64,000 nt of DNA from TMP-24 sp041397305 (GCA_041397305.1 JAWKWX010000003.1:310001-374000), one strand, 5' to 3'; positions 7,846-16,209 are shown, counted from the stretch's first letter. The notes: generated by a model from the letters alone, not told the origin. Numbers and translations are program-made.

Positions 7846-8631
7846 TCACAGATAGCCTTCGCTGCGGAAACTCAGCACATTGCTGCGGCCGATGATCAGA
7901 TGGTCGTGGACCACAAGGCCCAGCACCTCGGCTGCATCGCGCACCTGATTGGTGACGAGGATATCGGCCTCCGACGGGTTCGGGTCGCCCGACGGATGGT
8001 TGTGGACAAGGATCAGCGCCGAGGCGTTCAGTTCCAGCGCGCGCTTGACCACTTCGCGCGGATAGACCGGCACATGGTCGACGGTGCCCTTCGCCTGCTC
8101 CTCATCCGCGATCAGGATGTTCTTGCGGTCGAGGTAGAGGATGCGGAACTGTTCGGTCTGCCGGTGCCCCATCGCCGCACGGCAATAATCCAGAAGTGCC
8201 TCCCAGGACGACAGCACCGGCCGGTTCATCACCCGCGCCCGCGCCAGCCGGTGGGCCGCGGCCTCGACGATCTTCAACTCCTGTATGACTGCGGCGCCGA
8301 CACCCGCAACCTCCTCCAGCCGCGCGGGCGGCGCCGACAGCACCCCTTCGAACGTGCCGAACATGTCCAGAAGCCGCCGCGCGAGCGGTTTCACATCCTG
8401 TTGAGGGATCGCCCGGAACAGCACCAGCTCCATCAGCTCGTAATCCGGCATCGCCGCCGCGCCGCCGGTCATGAACCGTTCGCGCAGCCTTTTGCGGTGA
8501 TCGCGGATGTAAGAAGGCAGCTTGCCGTCAGGAAGCGCCGTACCCGGCGCCTCGTCTTCACCGAAGAGCGGCAGGGAAGCTTCCTCGAAGGCGGGACGAG
8601 TCGGGCACATGACACAAGGCTCGCGCGCCAT
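7846..8631 (-). CDS. radC: RadC family JAMM-domain protein
   Basis: A 261-residue protein of the RadC/YicR family. The N-terminal part holds a helix-hairpin-helix-like segment (ARLEEVAGVGAAVIQELK) and the C-terminal part a JAMM/MPN+ metalloprotease-type domain with HNHPSGDPNPSEAD, in which both histidines and the aspartate of the zinc site are kept, plus a preceding glutamate in YPREVVKRAL. The historic DNA-repair name is not well founded, and the biochemical activity of the family remains uncertain. It converges on phaB with a 46-base gap. Confidence 0.88.
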   Translation of the reverse strand: MAREPCVMCPTRPAFEEASLPLFGEDEAPGTALPDGKLPSYIRDHRKRLRERFMTGGAAAMPDYELMELVLFRAIPQQDVKPLARRLLDMFGTFEGVLSAPPARLEEVAGVGAAVIQELKIVEAAAHRLARARVMNRPVLSSWEALLDYCRAAMGHRQTEQFRILYLDRKNILIADEEQAKGTVDHVPVYPREVVKRALELNASALILVHNHPSGDPNPSEADILVTNQVRDAAEVLGLVVHDHLIIGRSNVLSFRSEGYL

Positions 8632-8678
8632 GGTGAAGGAAAGGTTAACGCTTTCCCGATGGCGGGACCCCGGCCCCG

Positions 8679-9368
8679 TCAGAAATCCAGATCGGCGTAA
8701 TGGGCGGGTGGCAGGAAGCCCGGGATCTGGTCGGCGAGGATCGAGCGGAACGAGGGGCGCGACTTGATCTTCGCATACCAGTCACGCACGTTCTGGCTGC
8801 GGTTCCAGTCGACGTCGGAGATATAGTCGAGCGCGGAAAGATGCGCGGCGGCCGTCAGGTCGGCGAGCGTCATCTGGTCTCCCGCCAGCCAGCGGCGCTG
8901 ATCCAGAAGCCAGCTCATGTAATCGAGATGGTATTTGATCCGGCTCGCCCCGGTCTTGACGTTCTTCGAATCCGGGTAACCCTGCCCCATGATCTTCTTG
9001 TTCACCCGCTCGTAAAGGAGTTTCGACGTGACTTCCTCGTGGAATTTGTCGTCGAACCAGGCGCAGAGGCGGCGCACCTCGTAACGCCCGTCGATATCGC
9101 GCGGCATCAGGCGCGGCTCGGGCACCGATTCTTCCAGAAGCTCGCAGATCGCCTGGCTTTCGGACAAAGTGCGGTTGTCGATCTTCAGGACCGGCACCTT
9201 GCCGGCCGGATTGCGGCGCAGGAAGTCCTGGCCCTGCTCCCAATAGCGTTCCTCCACCAGTTCGACCTCGATCTTCTTCTCGGCGAGCGTCAGGCGCACC
9301 TTGCGGCAGAAAGGCGAGAGGGGAACGTGATAGAGCCGGGCCATGTCCATCATCGGGTCTGGGATCAT
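8679..9368 (-). CDS. fzlA: GST-fold protein, probable FzlA (FtsZ-binding division factor)
   Basis: A 229-residue protein with an N-terminal thioredoxin-like half (LYHVPLSPFCRKVRLTLAEK, NPAGKVPVL, SESQAICELLEE) and an all-helical C-terminal GST half. The extreme tail, FLPPAHYADLDF, resembles the conserved tail of FzlA of alphaproteobacteria, a GST homologue that binds FtsZ filaments and is needed for constriction in Caulobacter. Length agrees with FzlA (about 230). Whether it binds glutathione cannot be told. The start at 9368 is kept because AGGA lies 6-7 bases before it, although two further methionines follow within nine residues. It may instead be an ordinary glutathione S-transferase. Confidence 0.68.
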   Translation of the reverse strand: MIPDPMMDMARLYHVPLSPFCRKVRLTLAEKKIEVELVEERYWEQGQDFLRRNPAGKVPVLKIDNRTLSESQAICELLEESVPEPRLMPRDIDGRYEVRRLCAWFDDKFHEEVTSKLLYERVNKKIMGQGYPDSKNVKTGASRIKYHLDYMSWLLDQRRWLAGDQMTLADLTAAAHLSALDYISDVDWNRSQNVRDWYAKIKSRPSFRSILADQIPGFLPPAHYADLDF

Positions 9369-9451
9369 CCGTCCTGATAGCCGTGCGGCAGCACCCGTTC
9401 AATACGATAGTACGAGAGGTGCGGGCGCAGTGCGGAAATCGGCCTGCGGTC

Positions 9452-10081
9452 TCAAGCGAGCGTGCGGAAGCTGACAAGCCAGGCGCGGTCGTCACGGTGG
9501 GCCGGATCGGCGGCCGGGCCGTAGATCATCGCCTCCTGCCGTTCGGGCGGGGTGATGCGGCCCGCGAGTGCCTTGAACGCGGCAGAGAAACCGGCGCCGT
9601 CCCAATGTTTCACATTGACCGAGATCACCACCAGCGCCTCTGGCGCCGCATAGGCCAGAAGTCCGGCGATCGCCTCCGGCCCGACATGGCCGAGGGTGAA
9701 GGTACCGGAACTGACGATGCCCCGGTAATGCGCCTGGGGGAGCGCCATGGGCCTGGTCACGTCCGCTTCGAGAAGCCGCGCGTACAAGCCCTTGGCCCTG
9801 GCGACGGCCAGCATCTCGGGCGAAAGGTCGATCCCGTCGATCGGGCCGATCCCGGCCCGCGCCAGCCCTGCCGCGCAAAGTCCAGTGCCCGCGCCAACGT
9901 CAAGAACTGGCCCGCTGCTCCCGAGTTCGATGAAACGCCGCGCGACATGGGCGGGCAGAAGATAGTCCTGCCCCGCCGCGAAATCGCCGTCGTAGCTTGC
10001 CGCCCAGTCGCGATAGAGACGCCGCGCGCCCTCCGCACCGTCAAGCGCATAGGCCGCGTCAAGGGATGGATCGTCACTCAT
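9452..10081 (-). CDS. Class I SAM-dependent methyltransferase
   Basis: A 209-residue protein with the SAM-binding fold: motif I VLDVGAGTGLCAAGLA, the acidic residue of motif II in IDGIDLSPEMLAVAR, and a later ADVTRP. The N-terminal LYRDWAASYDGDF matches the small methyltransferases related to the Williams-Beuren region protein METTL27. No substrate can be assigned. It diverges from the SDR gene at 10159. Confidence 0.82.
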   Translation of the reverse strand: MSDDPSLDAAYALDGAEGARRLYRDWAASYDGDFAAGQDYLLPAHVARRFIELGSSGPVLDVGAGTGLCAAGLARAGIGPIDGIDLSPEMLAVARAKGLYARLLEADVTRPMALPQAHYRGIVSSGTFTLGHVGPEAIAGLLAYAAPEALVVISVNVKHWDGAGFSAAFKALAGRITPPERQEAMIYGPAADPAHRDDRAWLVSFRTLA

Positions 10082-10158
10082 CCCGCAAGCGGACCATGCG
10101 GCAACAGGTCCGTCAAGGCCCGCTTGAATCCCGCACGCGCGCCGGGGATAGTCGCGCC

Positions 10159-11046
10159 ATGACGGGAACGCTTCTCATCCTCGGCCACGGCTATTCGGCC
10201 GCCGCCCTCTCGCGCCGATTGCTGCCGCAGGGCTGGACCGTGATCGGCACCACCCGCAGCGCGGACAAGGCCGAAATCTTGCGCGCCTCGGGCGTCGAAC
10301 CCTTGATCTGGCCGGGTGCACCGCTTGGGCCCGCACTTGGGCGTGCCACCCATCTTCTGGCCGGGATCGGGCCGGGGCCCGAGGGCGATCCGGTGCTGGC
10401 CGCGCACCGGGCGGAGGTCGAGGCCGCCGCGCCGCATCTTGCCTGGGCGGGCTATCTGTCGACGACCGGTGTCTATGGCGACCATGCGGGCGGCTGGGTT
10501 GACGAGGAAACGCCGCTTGCACCATCGACCGCACGCGGGCGGGCGCGGCTGGAGGCAGAGGAAGCCTGGCAGAAGCTTGCCGCGAGGACCGGCCTTGCGC
10601 TGCATATCTTCCGGCTGGCGGGCATCTACGGCCCCGGGCGCGGGCCGTTCCGCAAGGTGCTGGATGGCACGGCGCGCCTCATCATCCGGGAAAACCAGTT
10701 CATGAGCCGCATCCATGTCGATGATATCGCCGCGGTTCTTGAAGCCTCGATCCGGCGCCCGTCGCCGGGCGCTGTCTATAATGTCTGCGATGACGAGCCG
10801 ACCTCGCCCGAGGAAGTGCTGATCCATGCCGCGCGGCTTCTCGGCCTGCCGCCGCCGCCGCGCGTTCCCTTTGACGAAGCGCCGATGTCGGCCATGGCCC
10901 GCAGTTTCTATGCGGAATCGAAGAAAGTGCGGAATGACCGGATCCGGACCGGCCTGGGCGTCAGTCTCGCCTATCCGACCTATCGCGAGGGGCTGGCGGC
11001 GATGCGCGCGGCGATGACGCAAACGGGCAGGGACGATGACGAATGA
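10159..11046 (+). CDS. NAD(P)-dependent epimerase/SDR family protein (YeeZ-like)
   Basis: A 295-residue extended-type SDR. The nucleotide-binding loop is LILGHGYSAAALSRRL; then come GYLSTTGVYGDHAGGW, where YGDH sits at the usual catalytic region, RLAGIYGPGRGPF and the substrate-domain motif FMSRIHVDDIAAVLEA. This pattern is that of the YeeZ group of NAD-dependent epimerase/dehydratases, whose substrate is unknown. The ATG at 10159 is chosen because the long in-frame extension upstream overlaps the divergent methyltransferase. Its last codons overlap the start of the next gene by 11 bases. Confidence 0.8.
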   Translation: MTGTLLILGHGYSAAALSRRLLPQGWTVIGTTRSADKAEILRASGVEPLIWPGAPLGPALGRATHLLAGIGPGPEGDPVLAAHRAEVEAAAPHLAWAGYLSTTGVYGDHAGGWVDEETPLAPSTARGRARLEAEEAWQKLAARTGLALHIFRLAGIYGPGRGPFRKVLDGTARLIIRENQFMSRIHVDDIAAVLEASIRRPSPGAVYNVCDDEPTSPEEVLIHAARLLGLPPPPRVPFDEAPMSAMARSFYAESKKVRNDRIRTGLGVSLAYPTYREGLAAMRAAMTQTGRDDDE

Positions 11047-12274
11047 CGACAGCCTGAGAGATTGCTGCATCGCGGGGGGCGGGCCGGCGGGGCTGATGCT
11101 TGGCTATCTGCTGGCCCGCGCCGGGCTGAAGGTCACGGTTCTTGAAAAACACGCCGATTTCCTGCGCGATTTTCGCGGCGACACGATCCACCCTTCCACG
11201 ATGGAAGTGATGGCGCGCCTCGGGCTTCTGGAGGACTTCCTGAAGCTGCCGCATCAGAAGGTGCCGTCGGTCGCGGCGAATTTCGGCGGGGAGGAACTGA
11301 TTCTCGGCGATTTCTCGCATCTGAAGGTCGCGGCGCCGTATGTCGCGATGATGCCGCAATGGGATTTCCTGAATTTCCTTGGCGCGCATGCCGCCGCCTT
11401 CCCTGGCTTCGATCTTCGGATGCGGACCGAAGCGACCGGGCTGATGTTCGAAAAGGGCCGGGTCGTCGGCGTCCGTGCCAAGGGACCTGGGGGCGAGGTC
11501 GACATCCCCGCCAGCCTTACCGTTGCGGCCGATGGGCGCACTTCCGTTCTCAGGCAGGCGGCTGGACTTGAGGTGATCGACCTCGGCGCGCCGATCGACG
11601 TGCTGTGGTTCCGGCTCTCGCGCCGGACAAGCGACACCGACCAGACGCAGGGCCGCTTCGACCGGGGCCGGATCTTCATCATGCTGAACCGGGGCACCTA
11701 CTGGCAATGTGCCAAGGTCATCGCCAAGGGCGCGGAGGAGCATATCCGTGACGCGGGACTTCTGGCCTTCCGCGAGGAGCTTCGCCCGCTTCTGCCCTTC
11801 ACCGACGACCGCACCGAGGAGCTGCGCGACTGGGATCAGGTCAAGCTTCTGAACGTGCAGGTGAACCGGCTGAAACGCTGGTGGCGGCCGGGCTTTCTGG
11901 CCGTCGGCGATGCCGCGCATGCCATGTCGCCGGTGGGCGGGGTGGGCGTGAACCTCGCCGTGCAGGATGCGGTCGCTGCCGCCAATCTGCTGACCCGCCC
12001 GCTGATCGCCGGAACCCTGACGGATGCCGATCTTGCCGCGGTCGAGAAACGGAGGCTCTGGCCGACGCGGGCAACGCAAGCCTTTCAAGTCTTCGCCCAG
12101 AACCGCGTGCTGGCACCGGCCCTCGCCGCCGCTGCGCCGACGCGGCGCGCACCGCTCGTGGCGCGTCTGGTCGCCCGGCTGCCCTACCTCAACCGCTTGC
12201 CCGCCCGGCTGATCGGCATCGGCCTGCGCCCCGAGCTGCCCGATCCTTCCTTGCCGACGGTCAAGGCTCCGTGA
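11036..12274 (+). CDS. FAD-dependent monooxygenase (PHBH/UbiH type)
   Basis: A 412-residue flavoprotein of the p-hydroxybenzoate hydroxylase class. It has the FAD-binding CCIAGGGPAGLMLGYLLARA, the second flavin contact RGDTIHPSTMEV and the GD motif LAVGDAAHAMSPVGGVGVN. Such enzymes hydroxylate aromatic or quinone substrates with NAD(P)H and oxygen. The substrate is not evident; a UbiH/UbiF-type quinone hydroxylase or a catabolic hydroxylase are both possible. Translation is coupled to the preceding SDR gene by an 11-base overlap. The msrB-msrA pair follows on the same strand after 75 bases. Confidence 0.82.
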   Translation: MTNDDSLRDCCIAGGGPAGLMLGYLLARAGLKVTVLEKHADFLRDFRGDTIHPSTMEVMARLGLLEDFLKLPHQKVPSVAANFGGEELILGDFSHLKVAAPYVAMMPQWDFLNFLGAHAAAFPGFDLRMRTEATGLMFEKGRVVGVRAKGPGGEVDIPASLTVAADGRTSVLRQAAGLEVIDLGAPIDVLWFRLSRRTSDTDQTQGRFDRGRIFIMLNRGTYWQCAKVIAKGAEEHIRDAGLLAFREELRPLLPFTDDRTEELRDWDQVKLLNVQVNRLKRWWRPGFLAVGDAAHAMSPVGGVGVNLAVQDAVAAANLLTRPLIAGTLTDADLAAVEKRRLWPTRATQAFQVFAQNRVLAPALAAAAPTRRAPLVARLVARLPYLNRLPARLIGIGLRPELPDPSLPTVKAP

Positions 12275-12349
12275 GCCATTGAAGCATTCGCTTGCGGCGC
12301 TATCATCCACCCCCATATGCGTGCGGCAACGGCAGCGAAGGGAGTGACG

Positions 12350-12811
12350 ATGACCACCGCGACCAAGACCTATGCCAAGACCGACGAAGCGATCTCCCGG
12401 CTGAGCCCGGAACAGTACCGCGTGACCCAGACCGACGGGACCGAGCGCGCCTTCACCGGCGAATATTGGGACCACAAGGAACCGGGCCTTTATGTCGACG
12501 TGGTCTCGGGCGAGCCGCTTTTCTCGTCCGACGACAAGTTCGACAGCCATTGCGGCTGGCCCTCGTTCACCAGACCGGTCGTGGACGACCATGTCGAGGA
12601 ACTGGAGGACCGCACCCACGGCATGATCCGCACCGAAGTCCGGTCAAAGCACGGCGACAGCCACCTCGGCCATGTCTTCCCCGACGGGCCGCGCGACCAG
12701 GGGGGCTTGCGCTATTGCATCAATTCCGCTTCGCTGCGGTTCATCCCGCTCGACCGGCTGGAGGCCGAGGGTTACGGCGAGTTCGCGGGCAAGATCAAGG
12801 GAGGCAGGTAA
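12350..12811 (+). CDS. msrB: Peptide-methionine (R)-S-oxide reductase
   Basis: A 153-residue MsrB that reduces the R epimer of methionine sulfoxide. Family motifs are CGWPSF, GDSHLGHVFPDGP and the catalytic-cysteine segment RYCINSASLRF. The two CxxC pairs that bind zinc in many MsrB proteins are absent, so this is the zinc-free form. The ATG at 12350 has AAGGGAG just upstream and is preferred to an in-frame ATG at 12317. msrA begins one base after the stop codon, so the pair repairs both epimers from one transcript. No signal peptide is seen, so it should be cytoplasmic. Confidence 0.93.
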   Translation: MTTATKTYAKTDEAISRLSPEQYRVTQTDGTERAFTGEYWDHKEPGLYVDVVSGEPLFSSDDKFDSHCGWPSFTRPVVDDHVEELEDRTHGMIRTEVRSKHGDSHLGHVFPDGPRDQGGLRYCINSASLRFIPLDRLEAEGYGEFAGKIKGGR

Positions 12812-12812
12812 G

Positions 12813-13316
12813 ATGGCAACCGAAACCGCAATCCTCGCCGGCGGCTGCTTCTGGGGCATGCAGGATCTGATCCGGCGCATGCCGGGTGTGATCGCGACCC
12901 GCGTGGGCTATACGGGCGGCGATGTCGCCAATGCCACCTATCGCAACCATGGCACCCATGCCGAAGGGATCGAGGTGATCTTCGATCCGGCGAAGATCAG
13001 CTACCGCCAGCTTCTGGAGTTCTTCTTCCAGATTCACGATCCGACCACGCTGAACCGGCAGGGCAATGACCTCGGCACCTCCTACCGCTCGGGCATCTAT
13101 TACCTGAGCGAGGCGCAGAAGGCCGAGGCCGAACGCACCATCGCCGACGTCAATGCCTCGGGCATCTGGCCGGGGCGGGTGGTGACCGAAGTGAAGGCGG
13201 CCGGACCGTTCTGGGAAGCCGAGCCCGAGCATCAGGACTATCTGGAGCGCTACCCCAACGGCTATACCTGCCATTTCCCGCGCCCGGGCTGGAAATTGCC
13301 CAAAAGCGCGGCCTGA
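12813..13316 (+). CDS. msrA: Peptide-methionine (S)-S-oxide reductase
   Basis: A 167-residue MsrA that reduces the S epimer of methionine sulfoxide. The catalytic Cys12 is in AGGCFWGMQDL; GVIATRVGYTGG and YRNHGTHAEGIEVIFDP follow, the latter with the conserved substrate-site residues, and the end has HQDYLERYPNGY. The usual C-terminal resolving cysteines are not seen; the only other cysteine is in YTCHFP near the end. The ATG at 12813 follows AAGGGAGGCAGG; an in-frame extension to 12672 lies inside msrB and is rejected. It converges on the MarR gene. Confidence 0.93.
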   Translation: MATETAILAGGCFWGMQDLIRRMPGVIATRVGYTGGDVANATYRNHGTHAEGIEVIFDPAKISYRQLLEFFFQIHDPTTLNRQGNDLGTSYRSGIYYLSEAQKAEAERTIADVNASGIWPGRVVTEVKAAGPFWEAEPEHQDYLERYPNGYTCHFPRPGWKLPKSAA

Positions 13317-13324
13317 CCGGTGGC

Positions 13325-13786
13325 CTAATCTTCGGCGGTTGCGGGCGGCACCAGCGCCCGCAACCGCTGCAAAAGGCCGTGAAGCATGTCCGCCTCGGCC
13401 GCACCGAGTTGCGCCCTGAGGCTTGCGTCGTAGGACAGCGCGTGCTGGCCCAGGTCCTCAAAGACCACCTGCCCCTTGTCGGTCAGGGACAAGATCTCGA
13501 CCCGTCCGTCCCGCTCGCTCGGCGCGCGCGCCAGAAGACCCGCCTGTTCGAGCGCCGCCACGGCACGGCTGACCTTGGTCTTCTCGACATGAGAGATGCG
13601 GCAGATGTCGCGCGCCGTCATCGCGCCGAACTTGCCAAGGTTGGCCATCACCCGCCATTGCGTGCGCGTCATGCCGTACCGCTCGCGATAGATCGCCTGA
13701 AAGCCCCGGCCAACCGCTTCTGCCGCCTGATTGAGCATATAGGGCAGAAACCGTTCGAGATCGAAGTCGGGGTCGGGGTCTGTCAT
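13325..13786 (-). CDS. MarR family transcriptional regulator of the homogentisate genes
   Basis: A 153-residue MarR-type winged-helix repressor. The DNA-binding region contains MTRTQWRVMANLG, TARDICRISHVEKTKVSRAV and the wing SERDGRVEILSLTDKG. It lies 23 bases downstream of maiA on the same strand, and two matching palindromes lie in the maiA-hmgA promoter. The inference is that it represses both transcripts and responds to homogentisate or a related aromatic acid, as HmgR-type regulators do. Neither the ligand nor binding is shown by the sequence. Confidence 0.85.
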   Translation of the reverse strand: MTDPDPDFDLERFLPYMLNQAAEAVGRGFQAIYRERYGMTRTQWRVMANLGKFGAMTARDICRISHVEKTKVSRAVAALEQAGLLARAPSERDGRVEILSLTDKGQVVFEDLGQHALSYDASLRAQLGAAEADMLHGLLQRLRALVPPATAED

Positions 13787-13809
13787 TCCTGCCCTGCCGG
13801 TTCCTGACG

Positions 13810-14439
13810 TTAATCTTGCGCTCTTGCGCGGTCTGGATGCGCGGCCTGAAACGCCGGCAGCGCCTCAAGGGCTGCGGTGACCGCCATGGTGCGCGGAAAG
13901 GCCGACATATCCACCCCCCAGCGCTGCGCATTGTAGATTTGCGGCACCAGACAGATATCGGCGAGCGTCACGCCATCGCCATGGCAATAGCGGCCGGTCG
14001 CATCGCGCGACAGAAGCGCCTCGACCCCCTCCAGACCCAGCGGAATGAAATGCCGCATCCAGCCTTCCATCGTCGTGCCGAGGCTGACGGCATGTTTTGC
14101 CACGCGCAGATTGCAGACCGGGTGGATATCCATCGCGATGGCATGGGCCGTTGCCCGGATCCGCGCGCGCCGTCCCGCGTCGCCGGGCAGCCAGCCCGCG
14201 CCGCGCGTTTCATCCAGATATTCCAGGATCGCCAGGGACTGGGTCAGCGTCCGGCCATGGATATCGAGAGCCGGAACAAGACCCTGCGGATTGCGGGCCA
14301 GATGGTCTGGCCCACGCTGCGCGCCGTCGACAAGATCGACGCAGACCGCGCGAAAGGGAATGGCCAGCAGCCCGAGCGCGATGCGCACGCGGTAGGCCGC
14401 CGACGAACGCCAATAGTCATAGAGAACGGTTTCGGGCAC
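13810..14439 (-). CDS. maiA: Maleylacetoacetate isomerase
   Basis: A zeta-class GST-fold enzyme that turns maleylacetoacetate into fumarylacetoacetate in tyrosine/homogentisate breakdown. The signature LYDYWRSSAAYRVRIAL (family SSxxAYRVRIAL, glutathione site) is near the start; NPQGLVPAL and LTQSLAILEYLDE complete the thioredoxin-like half, and GDGVTLADICLVPQIYNA is in the helical half. The start is uncertain: GTG at 14439 puts the family N-terminus right after the start, GTG at 14451 adds four residues, and a TTG at 14496 would lie inside an operator and is unlikely. The marR gene follows. Fumarylacetoacetase, the next enzyme, is not in this window. Confidence 0.88.
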   Translation of the reverse strand: MPETVLYDYWRSSAAYRVRIALGLLAIPFRAVCVDLVDGAQRGPDHLARNPQGLVPALDIHGRTLTQSLAILEYLDETRGAGWLPGDAGRRARIRATAHAIAMDIHPVCNLRVAKHAVSLGTTMEGWMRHFIPLGLEGVEALLSRDATGRYCHGDGVTLADICLVPQIYNAQRWGVDMSAFPRTMAVTAALEALPAFQAAHPDRARAQD

Positions 14440-14454
14440 GGAAGCGCTCACAAC

Positions 14455-14470
14455 AGTTGCACCTGCAACT
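14455..14470. promoter_or_regulatory. Operator 1 for the hmgA/maiA regulator
   Basis: AGTTGCA-CC-TGCAACT is a perfect 7-base inverted repeat with a 2-base centre. Its centre is 28 bases from that of operator 2. It sits just upstream of the hmgA -35 box and immediately before the maiA start, so one bound protein could affect both directions. Confidence 0.75.
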
Positions 14471-14475
14471 TTATC

Positions 14476-14504
14476 TTGACTTGGTTGCAAGTGCAACTAT
14501 TAAT
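14476..14504 (+). promoter_or_regulatory. hmgA promoter with operator in the spacer
   Basis: TTGACT (14476-14481) and ATTAAT (14499-14504) are separated by 17 bases. The whole spacer after the first base is the second operator. On the opposite strand TTGCAC and GATAAA, 15 bases apart, may form the overlapping maiA promoter. Confidence 0.65.
14483..14498. promoter_or_regulatory. Operator 2 for the hmgA/maiA regulator
   Basis: GGTTGCA-AG-TGCAACT matches operator 1 in 13 of 16 positions, and 6 of 7 arm pairs are complementary. It fills the spacer between the -35 and -10 boxes of hmgA, a position suited to repression by the neighbouring MarR protein. Confidence 0.75.
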
Positions 14505-14561
14505 TGGCCGCAGTCTCGCAGGGGAGTCGCAGCCCCGCCCGATCCGATTGTGGAGGATGAC

Positions 14562-15923
14562 ATGACCGCACATGCGCTGCCCAAGGGAATGATCCGCGCC
14601 CCATCCGCGCGCGGCCCGCACGAAGGCTACATGCCCGGCTTCGGCAATGATTTCGAAACCGAGGCGCTGCCCGGCGCCCTGCCGCAGGGCAGGAACTCGC
14701 CCCAGAAATGCAACTACGGCCTTTACGGCGAACAACTGTCCGGCACTGCCTTCACCGCGCCCTCGCACCAGAACGAACGGACCTGGTGCTACCGTATCCG
14801 GCCGTCGGTGAAGCACACCCACCGGTTCGCGAAGATCGACCTTCCCTTCTGGAAATCCGCACCCTGCATCGACCCCGATATCGTCTCGCTCGGCCAGTAC
14901 CGATGGGATCCGCTGCCGGTGCCTGCCGAACCGCTGACCTGGAGCACCGGCATGCGGACGATGGTGACGGCGGGCGATGTGAACACCCAGACCGGCATGG
15001 CGAGCCACGTCTATCTGGTGACGGAATCGATGAAGGACGAATATTTCTTCTCGGCCGATGGCGAACTGCTGGTCGTGCCGCAGGAGGGGCGGCTGAGATT
15101 CTGCACCGAGCTTGGGCTCATCGACCTCGAGCCCAAGGAAATCGCCATCCTGCCGCGGGGCCTCGTCTACCGGGTCGAGGTGCTGGAAGGCCCCGCGCGC
15201 GGTTTCGTCTGCGAGAATTACGGCCAGAAGTTCCAGCTGCCCGGCCGCGGGCCGATCGGCGCGAACTGCATGGCCAACCGGCGCGACTTCAAGACGCCGG
15301 TTGCGGCCTTCGAGGATCGCGAGGTGCCTTCGCGCGTGGTGGTGAAATGGTGCGGCCAGTTTCATGAGACGAAGATCGGCCACAGCCCGCTCGACGTGGT
15401 GGCCTGGCACGGCAATTACGCGCCGGTGAAATACGATCTTCGCACCTATTGCCCGGTCGGCGCCATCCTCTTCGATCACCCCGATCCATCGATCTTCACC
15501 GTGCTGACCGCGCCGAGCGGAATCGAGGGGACGGCGAATATCGACTTCGTCCTCTTCCGCGAACGCTGGATGGTGGCCGAGAACACCTTCCGCCCGCCCT
15601 GGTATCACAAGAATGTCATGTCCGAGCTGATGGGCAATATCTACGGAGTCTATGACGCCAAGCCCAAGGGCTTCGTGCCGGGCGGCATGTCGCTGCACAA
15701 TTGCATGCTGCCGCACGGGCCGGACAGGCAGGCGTTCGAGGGCGCCTCGAACGCCGACCTTGGTCCCGAGAAACTCGACGAGACCATGAGCTTCATGTTC
15801 GAGACCCGCTTCCCGCAGCATCTGACGCCTTTCGCGGCGCAGGCGGGACATCTGCAGGAAGATTACATCGACTGCTGGGGCAGCCTCGAGAAGAAGTTCG
15901 ACGGCACGCCGGGCGTGAAGTAA
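14562..15923 (+). CDS. hmgA: Homogentisate 1,2-dioxygenase
   Basis: A 453-residue Fe(II) ring-cleaving dioxygenase that opens homogentisate to maleylacetoacetate. GYMPGFGNDFETEALPGALP near the N-terminus and RNSPQKCNYGLYGEQLSG are diagnostic. The metal site region FRPPWYHKNVMSELMGNIYG shows the expected histidine and glutamate, preceded by the active-site histidine in LFDHPDPSIFTVL. The ATG at 14562 follows GGAGG; the long in-frame extension to 14097 overlaps maiA and is rejected. It is expressed from a promoter with two operators and its product is the substrate of the divergent maiA enzyme. Confidence 0.97.
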   Translation: MTAHALPKGMIRAPSARGPHEGYMPGFGNDFETEALPGALPQGRNSPQKCNYGLYGEQLSGTAFTAPSHQNERTWCYRIRPSVKHTHRFAKIDLPFWKSAPCIDPDIVSLGQYRWDPLPVPAEPLTWSTGMRTMVTAGDVNTQTGMASHVYLVTESMKDEYFFSADGELLVVPQEGRLRFCTELGLIDLEPKEIAILPRGLVYRVEVLEGPARGFVCENYGQKFQLPGRGPIGANCMANRRDFKTPVAAFEDREVPSRVVVKWCGQFHETKIGHSPLDVVAWHGNYAPVKYDLRTYCPVGAILFDHPDPSIFTVLTAPSGIEGTANIDFVLFRERWMVAENTFRPPWYHKNVMSELMGNIYGVYDAKPKGFVPGGMSLHNCMLPHGPDRQAFEGASNADLGPEKLDETMSFMFETRFPQHLTPFAAQAGHLQEDYIDCWGSLEKKFDGTPGVK

Positions 15924-15939
15924 GGCCTGGCCGCAAGGC

Positions 15940-15980
15940 GGGGGGCGCTGCCCCCCGGACCCCCCGGGATATTTCCGAAC
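15940..15980. repeat. Dispersed intergenic GC-rich hairpin repeat, copy 2
   Basis: GGGGGGC-GCT-GCCCCCC stem followed by GGACCCCCCGGGATATTTC, the reverse orientation of copy 1. It lies just after hmgA and could act as its terminator. The rest of 15981-16403 shows only one doubtful small frame. Confidence 0.5.
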
Positions 15981-16011
15981 GAAGGATAGACGGGCCGCAC
16001 GGCGGTTCCCC

Positions 16012-16209
16012 TCAGCGGTTGCGCCGTTGTCGGAGATGCCCGGGAAGGGCGAGCGCCCCGGCGGTCGGCGCGCGTTCGATCCGGCGGTATTCGCGGCCGT
16101 CGTCGGCGCGTTCGGCAAGCCCGTGGCCGATGAGCGAGCGGCGCTGGCGCCTGGCGAAGTCGGAAAGATCGGGGACCGACAGGGAAATGGCAGCAAGGCC
16201 ATGTGCCAC
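16012..16209 (-). CDS. Possible small protein, no recognised family
   Basis: A 65-residue frame starting with GTG, preceded by AAGG. Codon third positions are G/C-rich, as in neighbouring real genes, and the protein is basic (several RR and RRQRR runs). No family or membrane segment is recognised. It lies between converging hmgA and the EF-G-like gene's 3' end and could be chance in this GC-rich DNA. Confidence 0.3.
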   Translation of the reverse strand: MAHGLAAISLSVPDLSDFARRQRRSLIGHGLAERADDGREYRRIERAPTAGALALPGHLRQRRNR

